64,000 bases of DNA from WTFV01 sp965200895 (GCA_965200895.1 CBDAVM010000002.1:62001-126000), one strand, 5' to 3'; positions 24,990 to 33,387 are shown, numbered from the stretch's first letter. Notes: generated from the letters alone by a model not told the origin. Numbers and translations are program-made.

Positions 24990-25817
24990 ATGTCCGACCC
25001 GATCACGCCAACGGAACCACCGACCGCCCCGGCCGTACGACCCGCCGCCGCCGGTCCGCCCCCGGGCGTTGCGGTCCGTGGCGGCGGCCGTGAGGAAGGC
25101 GCTCCCGACCTGCGCGAGCATGGAGCACCGGTGCGCGGCGTGCCGCAGACTTCGACCCGCCGGTTGTTCGTCCAGCTTCATGTGTTCACCGGCTGCCCGC
25201 CGCCGAACGGCCTCATCGCCGAGGTGCAGCGGAGCGGCCTCGACGCGGCAGTCTACGCGGACCTGAACGATCCGCGCGGTATCGGCGTGCTGTTGATGAG
25301 CGAGGACCCGGCCCTGTTCGCCGGGGAAGGCCGCAGGCTCCTCTCGGGCGTCGGGTTCCGGAGTCTGACGCCGCGGCCGGAGATGACCATGCTCGGCCGC
25401 ACATACTCGTCCGGGCGCGAGGCCGATCTCGAGGACTTCCTGTTGCGCAAGGTGCCCCGCAACGTGCTCAGCCCTGACCATCCGTGGGCGGTCTGGTATC
25501 CCCTCCGGCGCATCGGCGCCTTCAACAAGCTTCCCCGCGCCGAGCAGGGAAGAATCCTGATGGAGCACGGCATGCTCGGGCGGCGCTATGGGGAGGCGGG
25601 CCACGCGGTGGATGTGCGGCTCGAGTGCCACGGTCTCGACCGGGACGACAACGAGTTCGTGATCGGTCTCATCGGAGCGGAGCTGTACCCGCTGTCGCGG
25701 CTCGTCAAGGACATGCGCGCCACCCGCCAGACGGCGGAGTTCATTCAGCAGATGGGACCGTTCTTCGTCGGCAGGGCGCTCTACCAGTCGCCGCTGCCGG
25801 GCGCGGCCTCTGCGTGA
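24990..25817 (+). CDS. Chlorite dismutase family protein, possible coproheme decarboxylase
   Basis: The 275-residue protein has a Pro/Gly/Ala-rich N-terminal extension of about 55 residues and then the Cld/HemQ fold. WAVWYPLRR keeps the Tyr that is catalytic in HemQ, and LMEHGMLGRRY keeps the proximal-His motif seen in HemQ (HGMIGRQY in Listeria). C-terminal GPFFVGRALY is also typical. HemQ/ChdC converts coproheme to heme b in the coproporphyrin-dependent route, which is best known in monoderms. A general heme-binding function is the alternative. No other heme-synthesis gene lies beside it except, 3.5 kb away, a HemN-like gene. Confidence 0.8.
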   Translation: MSDPITPTEPPTAPAVRPAAAGPPPGVAVRGGGREEGAPDLREHGAPVRGVPQTSTRRLFVQLHVFTGCPPPNGLIAEVQRSGLDAAVYADLNDPRGIGVLLMSEDPALFAGEGRRLLSGVGFRSLTPRPEMTMLGRTYSSGREADLEDFLLRKVPRNVLSPDHPWAVWYPLRRIGAFNKLPRAEQGRILMEHGMLGRRYGEAGHAVDVRLECHGLDRDDNEFVIGLIGAELYPLSRLVKDMRATRQTAEFIQQMGPFFVGRALYQSPLPGAASA

Positions 25818-25845
25818 TCGCCGGGCGGCGCGACGACGGATCGGC

Positions 25846-25863
25846 AGGACCGGCGACGGTCCT
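25846..25863 (+). terminator. Hairpin after the Cld-family gene
   Basis: AGGACCG-GCGA-CGGTCCT forms a perfect 7-bp stem with a 4-nt loop, 29 nt after the stop. No U-tract follows, so its role as a terminator is tentative. Confidence 0.4.
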
Positions 25864-25924
25864 CGGCCGCACGGCCCCGGCCGTTCCTTGCCGCGAAGGG
25901 TCCCGCCGGTCCCGAGCCGTCTGA

Positions 25925-25930
25925 TACGAT
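25925..25930 (+). promoter_or_regulatory. Candidate leaderless -10 TACGAT before the Nramp-like gene
   Basis: TACGAT is followed by 7 nt and ATG 25938; no Shine-Dalgarno sequence is present. Confidence 0.4.
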
Positions 25931-25937
25931 TCCCGCC

Positions 25938-27452
25938 ATGCCGCAAGAGCCGCCGCCGTCCGCTCCCGCGCGTTCCGAATCCGCGGCGTCCGATGCATTG
26001 CGTCGGCTCCCGCTGCCGGACACGAACCCCCGCGGGCTGCTTCGCCACTTCGGGCCGGGGTTGATCCTGATGATGACCGGGATCGGCACCAGCCACCTCG
26101 TCACCGCGCCGGCGGCGGGCGGTCGCTTCGAGTATGCGCTGCTCTGGTGCATTCCGGTGGCCTACATCTTCAAGTACTACGGCTTCGAGATGGCCTTCCG
26201 GTTCACCAATGCGACGGGCCGGAGCATGCTCGACGCCTACACCACCGCGCCCGGCAAGTGGCCGGTCTGGTACGTGCTGATCACGACGATCGTCCAGTGC
26301 GCGCTCGGCCAGGCCGGGCGACTGGCGGCGGCCGCCGCGGTGCTCTACTTCGTGTTCTCCGAGTACTTCGACCTCGGGCTGCCGACCTGGGTGTACGGCC
26401 TGGGGCTCGGGGCGCTGTCGGTCGGCATCATCCTCTACGGCCGCTACGCCGCGGTCGAGCTGTCCACCAAGGTGCTGGCCGGCCTGCTGTTCGTCTCGAC
26501 CGTCGGCGTCTACCTGTTCGAGCCGGCGCCGATGTCGGCGATGGGCCGTTTCTTCGTCTTCGAGACGCCGGCCGGCTCGTGGCTGGTCATCGCCGCGTTC
26601 CTGGGACTGCTGCCGACCGGCATCGACGTCTCGCTCCAGGCGTCGGAGTGGGGGAAGGCGAAGCGGGTCGGCATGGGGCGCATCCGCGAGCAGCTCGAGC
26701 AGGACGGGCTGGCGAAGCGGTTCGATCCGTTCGGCTCGAGCAGCGGGGACCTGGCCGTCGACGTGTCGGCGCTGCCCGAGCACGCGCAGGAATACTGCCG
26801 GCGCTGGTTCCGGATCGGGCTCTGGGACTTCACGCTCGGCCACGTGGTGTCGTTCCTGTTGGCCGTCATCTTCCTGCTGCTGGCCGCGGTCTGGCTGTAC
26901 CCGAGCGAAGTGGCGGGGAACGCCGTCATCGGCGAGATCGCCCGCATCTTCACGGACAGCATCGGCCCGGGGATGATGCTGATCTTCCTGTTGGGCGCCT
27001 TCGCGGCCACCTTCTCCACGGCGTTCAACTACTTCGACGGCTGGCCGCGCGTGGTGGCGGCCTGCTGCCGGAACCTGTTCCGGGCCACGGCGGCGCTGCC
27101 CGGCATCGCCGCGGACCAGTTGACCGATGCGCACCGGCGGACGGCGGCTTCCGAGTACAACATCTACCGCATCACGATGTTCTACTCGCTGATCGCGGCC
27201 GTGCTCATCCTGGCCGGACTGCCGCGCCCGGTGTTTCTGGTGCTGGTCTCGTCGGCGCTGGCGTTCTTCATCGCACCGGTCATCTTCTTCCTGAACGTGT
27301 ACTACTGCGTGACGGTGATTCCGAAGACCGACACGGCGTTCTACCCGTCGCCGCTGGTGCGGGCCTTCGCGTGGTTCAGTCTGTTCGTGTTCACCGGCCT
27401 GACCGCGGTCGTGGTCATGGCCCGCGTGTTCGGAGTAACCCTCTTCGGCTAG
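25938..27452 (+). CDS. Divergent Nramp-family transporter
   Basis: The 504-residue membrane protein has about eleven helices and Nramp-like order, beginning LLRHFGPGLILMMTGIGTSH. At the place of the TM1 metal motif DPGN it reads GIGTSH, and at the place of the TM6 motif MPH it reads LPTGID, so both standard divalent-metal motifs are absent. A long hydrophilic insert (about 240-285) precedes a helix with GLWDFTLGHVVSF. It may carry a different cation or solute from Mn2+/Fe2+, as Nramp-related Mg or non-metal transporters do. It follows the Cld gene by 120 nt with its own putative promoter. Confidence 0.8.
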   Translation: MPQEPPPSAPARSESAASDALRRLPLPDTNPRGLLRHFGPGLILMMTGIGTSHLVTAPAAGGRFEYALLWCIPVAYIFKYYGFEMAFRFTNATGRSMLDAYTTAPGKWPVWYVLITTIVQCALGQAGRLAAAAAVLYFVFSEYFDLGLPTWVYGLGLGALSVGIILYGRYAAVELSTKVLAGLLFVSTVGVYLFEPAPMSAMGRFFVFETPAGSWLVIAAFLGLLPTGIDVSLQASEWGKAKRVGMGRIREQLEQDGLAKRFDPFGSSSGDLAVDVSALPEHAQEYCRRWFRIGLWDFTLGHVVSFLLAVIFLLLAAVWLYPSEVAGNAVIGEIARIFTDSIGPGMMLIFLLGAFAATFSTAFNYFDGWPRVVAACCRNLFRATAALPGIAADQLTDAHRRTAASEYNIYRITMFYSLIAAVLILAGLPRPVFLVLVSSALAFFIAPVIFFLNVYYCVTVIPKTDTAFYPSPLVRAFAWFSLFVFTGLTAVVVMARVFGVTLFG

Positions 27453-27502
27453 GAGCTTGTGCTGCAGCAACGCAACGGAGCGAGTTCTGCGGCGCAAGCT
27501 CC
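27452..27502 (+). terminator. Long stem-loop directly after the Nramp-like gene
   Basis: GGAGCTTGTGCTGCAG (27452-27467) pairs over 16 positions with CTGCGGCGCAAGCTCC (27487-27502), with two G-U pairs and a 19-nt loop. It starts at the last base of the stop codon. It is a good terminator or mRNA-end structure, though not followed by a U-tract. Confidence 0.5.
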
Positions 27503-27568
27503 CGGGGCGGTGGGGGCTGGGGCCGAACACGGAGTCTTGCGACGGTCGGCGGGTTGGAGGAGTCCGTG

Positions 27569-28513
27569 GTGAAATCTGAACGGCGGCCAATGTCTCGTCT
27601 CGTGTCCCGGCGGCGGGCTGCGGTCCCGGTGGGGGCCGTGGTCGCCGCGATGCTGCTCGGCGGATCGGCCGCGGGGGCGGGCGAGGGGCAATCGGATCTG
27701 ATCGCCAACGTCACGCACCGGGCGCGGGGTCTCCATCCGGGGGAGATCGTCATCCTGAACGTGCGGACGTCCGAGGCGCCGGCGTCGCTCGAGGCCTCGG
27801 CGTTCGGCGCCGAACTGCGCTTCTTCCCCGCCGGGCCGGTGAACGTCTGGTCGACGCTGGTCGGCATCGATCTCGATGTCGAGCCGGGAGACCACGAGGT
27901 CACGGTCCGGGCGACGGCGGTCGACGGCTCCCGGGCCGAGGCCGTCTACCCGCTCTCGGTAGAGCCCAAGCAGTTCGCGACCCGCATTCTGCGCGTCGAG
28001 CCGCGCTACGTCGATCCGCCGCCCGACGTGGTGGAGCGGATCCTGCGCGAGAGGGACCACCTGGCGGCGCTCTTTCCGGTCTCGACGGCGGTGCGGTACT
28101 GGCGCGACGGATTCGTGCGGCCGGTGCCGGGACGTGCGAACAGCGCCTTCGGCCGCCGCAGCATCTTCAACGGCCAGCCGCGCAGCCCCCACAGCGGCGC
28201 GGATTTTCGCGCCGCGACCGGAACCCCCATCAAGGCCTCGAACGATGGGGTGGTGGTACTGGCGACCGATCTCTACTTCTCCGGCAACGTCGTGATCATC
28301 GACCACGGCTGGGGGCTCTACTCGTTCTTCGCGCACCTGTCCGCGATTGACGTCGCGGAGGGCGACCGCGTCCGGCGGGGCATGGTGGTCGGCAGAGTCG
28401 GCGCCACCGGCCGCGTCACCGGGGCGCACCTGCACTGGACGGTGCGCCTGAACGACGCCCGCGTCGACCCCCTCGCGCTGCTCGAACTGCTTCCCGCCCG
28501 CGGGGGGCGCTGA
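27569..28513 (+). CDS. M23-family (LytM-type) metallopeptidase
   Basis: The 314-residue exported protein has a signal peptide (cleavage near AAGAG), an immunoglobulin-like M23 N-terminal domain (about 40-145) and a C-terminal LytM domain. Zinc ligands are visible in HSGADFRA and HLHW, with GNVVIIDHGWGLYSFFAHL between. The enzyme should cut peptidoglycan cross-link peptides in the periplasm or regulate amidases. GTG 27569 is chosen because GGAGGAG ends 6 nt before it; GTG 27566 and ATG 27590 are alternatives. Its stop overlaps the next start (TGATG). Confidence 0.88.
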   Translation: MKSERRPMSRLVSRRRAAVPVGAVVAAMLLGGSAAGAGEGQSDLIANVTHRARGLHPGEIVILNVRTSEAPASLEASAFGAELRFFPAGPVNVWSTLVGIDLDVEPGDHEVTVRATAVDGSRAEAVYPLSVEPKQFATRILRVEPRYVDPPPDVVERILRERDHLAALFPVSTAVRYWRDGFVRPVPGRANSAFGRRSIFNGQPRSPHSGADFRAATGTPIKASNDGVVVLATDLYFSGNVVIIDHGWGLYSFFAHLSAIDVAEGDRVRRGMVVGRVGATGRVTGAHLHWTVRLNDARVDPLALLELLPARGGR

Positions 28514-29391
28514 TGATCGGGGCAGCGGTCCGGCTGTTCGCGGCTCTGCTGACCGCCGCGGCGGCGCCCGTCGCGGCGCAGCAGGTCGGGCCGGCGAACG
28601 GTGCGCTCGTGCTGGTGGGCGGCAACCTGCAGGATCCGGCCATCGTCGAGCGCTTTCTGGAGCTTGCCGGCGGCCCGGAGGCGCCGATAGTCCTCATCCC
28701 GACGGCCGGCGGCGCGGCGTCGTACGATCAGTCCTGGCCCGGCGCCGATGCGTTCCGGTCGGTCGGGGCGACCCGCCTCACGGTGTTGCACACGACGGAT
28801 CGCGACACGGCCGACACCGAGGCGTTCGTGGCGCCGCTGCGCCGTGCCGGCGGCGTCTGGTTCGGGGGCGGGCGCCAGTGGCGGCTGGCCGACGCCTACC
28901 TGCACACGCAGGTGCACGAGGCGCTGCGGGAGGTGCTCGGCCGGGGCGGCGTGATCGGCGGATCCTCGGCCGGCGCCACGATCCTGGGCTCCTATCTCGT
29001 GCGCGGCGACACGCGGACCAACACCATCATGATGGGCGACCACGAGGAGGGCTTCGGGTTCCTGCGCGGCGTGGGCGTCGATCAGCACCTGCTGCGGCGG
29101 AACCGGCAGTTCGACCTGATCGAGGTGATCCGCGCCCGCCCCGATCTGCTCGGCATCGGCATCGACGAGGACACCGCCATCGTCGTGCGCGGCGACCGCT
29201 TCGAGGTCATCGGCCGCGGCTACGTCGCGATCTACGACCACCGGCGGCGGCTCGATTCCGGCGGCCTGTTCTACTTCCTGGCGCCCGGCGACGCCTACGA
29301 TCTGGCGACCCGCGAGGCGTACCGCCCCCGGCCTGCGCTCGGGCCGCTCGATCGCGTCGTGGCGGGTCCCTGGCCGGCGGTCGCGCGATAG
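28513..29391 (+). CDS. Cyanophycinase-like S51 peptidase, exported
   Basis: The 292-residue protein has a short signal peptide (cleavage near VAAQQ) and the S51 fold: VLVGGNLQDP, FGGGRQWRLADA, the nucleophile motif GGSSAGAT, and DQHLLRRNR with the catalytic His. S51 enzymes cut cyanophycin or beta-aspartyl/alpha-aspartyl peptides. With a signal peptide it would act on external or periplasmic peptide. It overlaps the M23 gene by one base and is probably translated from the same message. Confidence 0.85.
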   Translation: MIGAAVRLFAALLTAAAAPVAAQQVGPANGALVLVGGNLQDPAIVERFLELAGGPEAPIVLIPTAGGAASYDQSWPGADAFRSVGATRLTVLHTTDRDTADTEAFVAPLRRAGGVWFGGGRQWRLADAYLHTQVHEALREVLGRGGVIGGSSAGATILGSYLVRGDTRTNTIMMGDHEEGFGFLRGVGVDQHLLRRNRQFDLIEVIRARPDLLGIGIDEDTAIVVRGDRFEVIGRGYVAIYDHRRRLDSGGLFYFLAPGDAYDLATREAYRPRPALGPLDRVVAGPWPAVAR

Positions 29392-29424
29392 CGCGATGGC
29401 CCGGCCGGGGTTCGGCGCCTCCTG

Positions 29425-30594
29425 TCACGTGCGCACGGCGTCCGCCATGACCTCGATCAGCGCGTCGAGGTCGTCCACGTCGTTGTACAGGTGCGGCGCG
29501 ACGCGGACCGCGCCGCCGCGCAGCGACACCGACACCTGCCGCGCCGCCAGGTCGCGGCCGAGCTGCCCGACGTCGACCGCGGCCGGCAGGCGCACGCCGA
29601 ACAGGTGTCCGGTCCGCCAGCGCTCGTCCTCGATCCGGCAGCCCAGCGCGCGAAGCCGCGCCACCGCCGGCGCGGCCAGGGCGCCGGTGTGGGCCGCGAC
29701 CGTCTCCGGTCCCCACTCGATGACCTGTGCCAGGGCCGCCTCGAGCATCGGCAGCAGGACGAAGTTCGAGCGTTCCCCCACGTCGTAGCGGATGGCGCCC
29801 GGCTGGTAGTCGTCGCGGTAGTCGACCAGCGCATTGAAGCTGTCGCTGCCGCGGCGGGTGATCCAGTTCTCCTCCAGCGGCGCGCCGCCGTCGAAGGCGG
29901 GGCCGTACCAGGCGACGCCGAGCGCATAGGGGCCGGTCAGCCACTTGTAGCCGGCGCAGACGAGCGCGTCGGGACGGGTGCGTGTGACATCGAACGGCAG
30001 CGCGCCGACCGCCTGCGTGCCGTCCACGACGAGCCGGGCGCCAGCGGCGCGCGCCCGCCCGCCGATGGCGTCGAGATCGAAGCGCAGGCCGTCGGTCCAG
30101 TGCAGCGGCGGCGCCACCACGGCCGCCGTCCTGTCGTCTATGGCGTCGAGCAGCGCTGCGTTCCATGCTTCGCCGCGCGATCCGCCGGTGGCGGGCGCCG
30201 CGACGGTGCGCAGCGTGGCCCCGGCCTCGCGACAGGCCCGCCGCCATGCGTAGACCGCGCTGGGGAACTGTTCCTTGACGACGACGACCGTCTGTCCGGC
30301 AGCCAGCGGCGTGTTCCGGGCCGCCGTCGCCATCGCGTACGAGACGGCCGGGATGATCGCGACGCGGTCGGGGTCGGGTGCGTTGATCAGCCGGGCGAAG
30401 AGCCTGCGGACGCGGGCGGCGGGTTCGAAGAAGTCTTCGACCTGCAAACAACTCGGCGTACCGAGGCGCTCGATCGCCCGGCGTCCGGCGTCGGCGACCC
30501 GCTTCGACACCGGCGCCATGTACGCGCAGTTGAGATAGTGCAACTCCGCCGGCAGCGAGAAGCGGTCTGCGAAGCGCCCGCCGGCGGCGACCAT
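29425..30594 (-). CDS. Class V PLP aminotransferase (isopenicillin-N epimerase/cysteine desulfurase-like)
   Basis: The protein of about 389 residues has the fold-type I, class V layout: HYLNCAYMAPVS near the N terminus, LVVDGTQAVGALPFD with the PLP-binding Asp, and ALVCAGYKWLTGPYALG with the PLP-binding Lys. The exact reaction (epimerase, lyase or transaminase) cannot be told. ATG 30594 is preferred over GTG 30597 because TAGGAT lies exactly 7 nt upstream. It is convergent with the cyanophycinase gene, 33 nt away. Confidence 0.85.
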   Translation of the reverse strand: MVAAGGRFADRFSLPAELHYLNCAYMAPVSKRVADAGRRAIERLGTPSCLQVEDFFEPAARVRRLFARLINAPDPDRVAIIPAVSYAMATAARNTPLAAGQTVVVVKEQFPSAVYAWRRACREAGATLRTVAAPATGGSRGEAWNAALLDAIDDRTAAVVAPPLHWTDGLRFDLDAIGGRARAAGARLVVDGTQAVGALPFDVTRTRPDALVCAGYKWLTGPYALGVAWYGPAFDGGAPLEENWITRRGSDSFNALVDYRDDYQPGAIRYDVGERSNFVLLPMLEAALAQVIEWGPETVAAHTGALAAPAVARLRALGCRIEDERWRTGHLFGVRLPAAVDVGQLGRDLAARQVSVSLRGGAVRVAPHLYNDVDDLDALIEVMADAVRT

Positions 30595-30601
30595 CACGTC
30601 G

Positions 30602-30607
30602 ATCCTA
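30602..30607 (-). promoter_or_regulatory. Candidate leaderless -10 TAGGAT before the class V aminotransferase
   Basis: TAGGAT is followed by 7 nt and ATG 30594, the same geometry as other first genes in the window. Confidence 0.4.
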
Positions 30608-30664
30608 TCGCGCCGGTTCGCCTGCCGCCAGCAGCAGGAGCAGCAGGAGGTCGCCGCCGTGACG

Positions 30665-31081
30665 TCAACACGGCATGACCTGAACGTGCCCGCTGCCGCC
30701 GTACGTCAGCAGCGCCTCGTCTCGCGTCACCAGCGTGTAGCCGAACGCGCGCGCCGTCGCGATGAGGATTCGATCCGCGGGATCGCGCGGCGGCGCCCCC
30801 GGCAGGTGCGACGAGGCGATGAGCACCGTCGGCGGCATCCGCGCGAGCGATACGCCCGGGAAGCTGCACGCGCGATCGAACCACGCCTGCGGGTCGAGCG
30901 CCAGCACGAGCCGGTTGCGCGCCGTCAGCATGCCGACCTCCCAGGCCGAGATCGGCGATATGAACGCCCGCGCCTCGGGGGTGGAGTCGTTCGGCAGCAT
31001 GCTTGCGGCCGGTTCGCGCAACGGGTCGCCATGCGCGATCCGGATCACCGCGCAGGTGTCGAGAAGAACATCGGAGGTCAT
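30665..31081 (-). CDS. VapC-family PIN-domain toxin
   Basis: The 138-residue PIN domain has acidic residues at the expected places: VLLDTCAVIR (first Asp), AWEVGML (Glu) and DPADRILIATA followed by LVTRDEAL (last two Asp). VapC toxins are RNases that cut tRNA or rRNA. ATG 31081 overlaps the stop of the upstream antitoxin gene as ATGA, the classic order antitoxin-toxin. An extra seven in-frame residues upstream are not used for this reason. Confidence 0.88.
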   Translation of the reverse strand: MTSDVLLDTCAVIRIAHGDPLREPAASMLPNDSTPEARAFISPISAWEVGMLTARNRLVLALDPQAWFDRACSFPGVSLARMPPTVLIASSHLPGAPPRDPADRILIATARAFGYTLVTRDEALLTYGGSGHVQVMPC

Positions 31082-31671
31082 CGGTAGCCACCCGCTTTCC
31101 ACTCCTCGTCGATCGGCGCTGTCAGGTCCGTTCCCGGCGGAATCGTGACGGTGCCGCGAAGCCCGCCGTAGAATCCGGCGAACCAGCCGGCGCGCGCGGG
31201 AACCTCGTGCGCCGAGTCATCGTCGGGGGCGCCCCCGTTGCCGGCGGGTGGGGCCGCCGTCCCGGTTTGCACGACCGTTCCGCCGGAGACGGCGGCGTCT
31301 CCGGCGTTCCCTTCTGCGGCGGCGTTCGGGTCGTGACGGCGTGTCGCGCCGCTGCGCGCCGCGAGCGCAACGGGGGCGTCATCGTCACGCTGCAACCCGC
31401 CGCCCCGACGACCTTTCGCCGCGACGGGCTGCTGCACACGCACAAACACCACCGTGCGGTTCTCCAGGTCGACGCGGGTCGACCGGTATTCCGCCGCAAG
31501 CCACGCCCTGGTCATCACGTTGTTCGTCGGATTGTTCGACCACCATGCCCGCCGTGCCGCCGACGGCGGCAGCGCCGCTCCGATCACGCGTTCGATGTCC
31601 TCGAAGGTCATCCTCACGGCAGCGCTGCCCGAGCGGCGCAGGTGGTTCGTCAACGGCTGGTACTTCGACAT
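31078..31671 (-). CDS. VapB-like antitoxin fused to an N-terminal DUF7662-like domain
   Basis: The 197-residue protein has three parts. Residues 1-75 (YQPLTNHLRRSG, MTFEDIERVIG, SARRAWWSNNP, AWLAAEY) resemble the DUF7662 domain. Residues about 80-155 are a low-complexity Gly/Ala/Asp linker. The C-terminal 35 residues (GTVTIPPGTDLTAPIDEEW) match the toxin-binding tail of antitoxins paired with PIN toxins. A free-standing VapB is normally 70-90 residues. The extra domain probably supplies DNA binding or sensing. GGGAG lies 6 nt before ATG 31671. An inverted repeat upstream is a candidate autoregulatory operator. Confidence 0.7.
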   Translation of the reverse strand: MSKYQPLTNHLRRSGSAAVRMTFEDIERVIGAALPPSAARRAWWSNNPTNNVMTRAWLAAEYRSTRVDLENRTVVFVRVQQPVAAKGRRGGGLQRDDDAPVALAARSGATRRHDPNAAAEGNAGDAAVSGGTVVQTGTAAPPAGNGGAPDDDSAHEVPARAGWFAGFYGGLRGTVTIPPGTDLTAPIDEEWKAGGYR

Positions 31672-31701
31672 TGGCAACTCCCTTCATGGTGGTTCCACCA
31701 G

Positions 31702-31726
31702 GTTACAGGGCGTGAACCACTGTAAC
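31702..31726. promoter_or_regulatory. Inverted repeat GTTACAG-N11-CTGTAAC, candidate antitoxin operator
   Basis: The perfect 7-bp arms lie 31 nt upstream of the antitoxin start in an AT-richer patch. A possible minus-strand promoter (TGGTCA, 16 nt, TACAGT at 31719-31724) overlaps the right arm, so a bound antitoxin would block transcription. Confidence 0.5.
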
Positions 31727-31868
31727 ACATGTTTATTCCTTGACCACTGTCAGTCGGGCGTGTTCGGAGCCGCTCGACCGATGCGCGGTCGGTGGGGACT
31801 CGGCGGAGAACGGAGAGCGGCCGACCATGACCGCCGTGGCGCCGCGAGCTGCGGGGTATGCAGGCCCT

Positions 31869-32041
31869 GATGGCGCGGACGGGCCGAACGGTTGGACTTC
31901 GGCTGCAGGGTGCCCGACCCGCATGGGGCTCGCTTGGCTGCGAGCAGACGGTGAATCGGCCAAACGCACGGCAGAGTGCCCGACCCGCATGGGGCTCGCT
32001 TGGGGGGATGGCGCGGACGGGCCAACGGTCGGACTCGGTCG
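31869..32041 (+). repeat. Interleaved direct repeats in the gap before the M19 gene
   Basis: A 28-bp unit starting gtgcccgacccgcatggggc and ending tcgcttgg occurs at 31910-31937 and 31976-32003 without mismatch. A second unit, gatggcgcggacgggcc followed by aacggt.gga, occurs from 31869 and from 32007. The 430-nt stretch 31672-32101 holds no gene besides the antitoxin operator. The repeats could be a small dispersed or REP-like family. Confidence 0.6.
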
Positions 32042-32101
32042 GTGGGCGGTGGGCGGACGGTCCGGCGGGTAGGATATGCTCAGACAGTGGCAGGAGGGGC
32101 C

Positions 32102-33364
32102 ATGGCCCACACGACGGCACAGGGGACGGCGCTCGCGCTGGCGGCGGCGCTCGCCGCGGGATGCGCCCTCGGCACGCCGGAGGAGCGCGCCGAACGGGCG
32201 CTCAACACGCGCGCGGCAGCGATCCACGAGCGCGTGCTGACGCTGGACACGCACATCGACATCCCGCTCAACTTCGCCACCCGGGACGTCGACCCCGGCG
32301 TGTCCGGCGACTTCCAGGTGGACCTGCCGAAGATGCGCGCCGGGGGGCTCGACGCCGGCTTCTTCATCGTCTACGTCGGCCAGACGGCACGGACGCCCGA
32401 GAACGAGGCGCAGGCCGGGGCGGATGCGATGACCAAGTTCGAGGCGATTCACCGCATGGCGGAGGATCTGTACCCGGACGAGATCGAGATCGCGTACACC
32501 GCGGCCGATGTGGAGCGGATCGCCGCCGCCGGCAGGCTGGTGGCGGCGATCGGCATCGAGAACGGCTACGTCATCGGTCGTGATCTGTCGCTGCTTCGGA
32601 CCTACCACGAACTCGGCGCGCGCTACATGACGCTGGCCCACGGCGGGCACAACGACATCGCGGACTCGGCGACGCCCCGCGAGGCGCTGGGCGATGCGGC
32701 GGCCGAACACGACGGGGTGAGCGTGTTCGGCGAGGAGGTGATCGCCGAGATGAACCGCCTCGGCATGCTGGTCGACGTCTCGCACATCTCGAAGGCCGCC
32801 ATGCTCGACGCCGTGCGGCTGTCCGAGGCGCCGGTCATGGCCTCGCATTCCAGCATGCACGCCCTGCACGCGCATCCCCGCAACCTGGACGACGAGCAGC
32901 TCCGGGCGCTGGCCGACAACGGCGGCGTCGTGCAGGTCGTGGCGCTCGGCGCGTTCCTCTCGGAGACCGCCGAACGGCGCGCCGCCGAGATGCGCAACAT
33001 CCGCGGCGCCTTCGGCATGATCCCGGGCCAGCAGCCGGAGGAACTCGGGGCCGAGCCGTACGAGGACTACATCGGCCGCATCGAGGCGCTCGACGCGCGC
33101 TGGCCGGACGCCACGGTCGTCGACTTCGTCGACCACATCGACCACGCGGTGGCGCTGATCGGCATCGAGCACGTCGGGATCGCCTCGGACTTCGACGGCG
33201 GCGGCGGCGTCTTCGGCTGGAGCGACGCGAGCGAGACGCTGAACGTCACCGTCGAGCTCGTGCGCCGCGGCTATAGCGAGGAGGACATCGCCCGACTGTG
33301 GGGCGGGAACCTCCTGCGCGTGTGGGGCGAAGCCGAGGCGGTGGCCGCACGGCTTTCCCGGTAG
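32102..33364 (+). CDS. M19-family membrane dipeptidase, lipoprotein
   Basis: The 420-residue protein has a lipobox LAAGC (Cys about residue 21) and the renal dipeptidase-type TIM barrel. Zinc ligands are visible in LDTHID, the bridging Glu region GIENGY, DVSHIS and ASHSSMHALHAHPRNL, and GIASDFDGGGG near the end. M19 enzymes hydrolyse dipeptides, sometimes with D-residues. AGGAGG lies 4 nt before the ATG. A secreted lipoprotein location suggests peptide scavenging or wall-peptide recycling. Confidence 0.9.
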   Translation: MAHTTAQGTALALAAALAAGCALGTPEERAERALNTRAAAIHERVLTLDTHIDIPLNFATRDVDPGVSGDFQVDLPKMRAGGLDAGFFIVYVGQTARTPENEAQAGADAMTKFEAIHRMAEDLYPDEIEIAYTAADVERIAAAGRLVAAIGIENGYVIGRDLSLLRTYHELGARYMTLAHGGHNDIADSATPREALGDAAAEHDGVSVFGEEVIAEMNRLGMLVDVSHISKAAMLDAVRLSEAPVMASHSSMHALHAHPRNLDDEQLRALADNGGVVQVVALGAFLSETAERRAAEMRNIRGAFGMIPGQQPEELGAEPYEDYIGRIEALDARWPDATVVDFVDHIDHAVALIGIEHVGIASDFDGGGGVFGWSDASETLNVTVELVRRGYSEEDIARLWGGNLLRVWGEAEAVAARLSR

Positions 33365-33387
33365 CGCCGACTGCACACGAGTGCGCG

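Noticed and set aside
31869..32041. CRISPR array
   Set aside because: The repeats are only two copies each, interleaved, with unequal spacing and no cas genes nearby.
31976..32101. Extension of the M19 gene upstream of ATG 32102
   Set aside because: The upstream part covers repeats and an AGGAGG site, and the lipobox begins just after ATG 32102.
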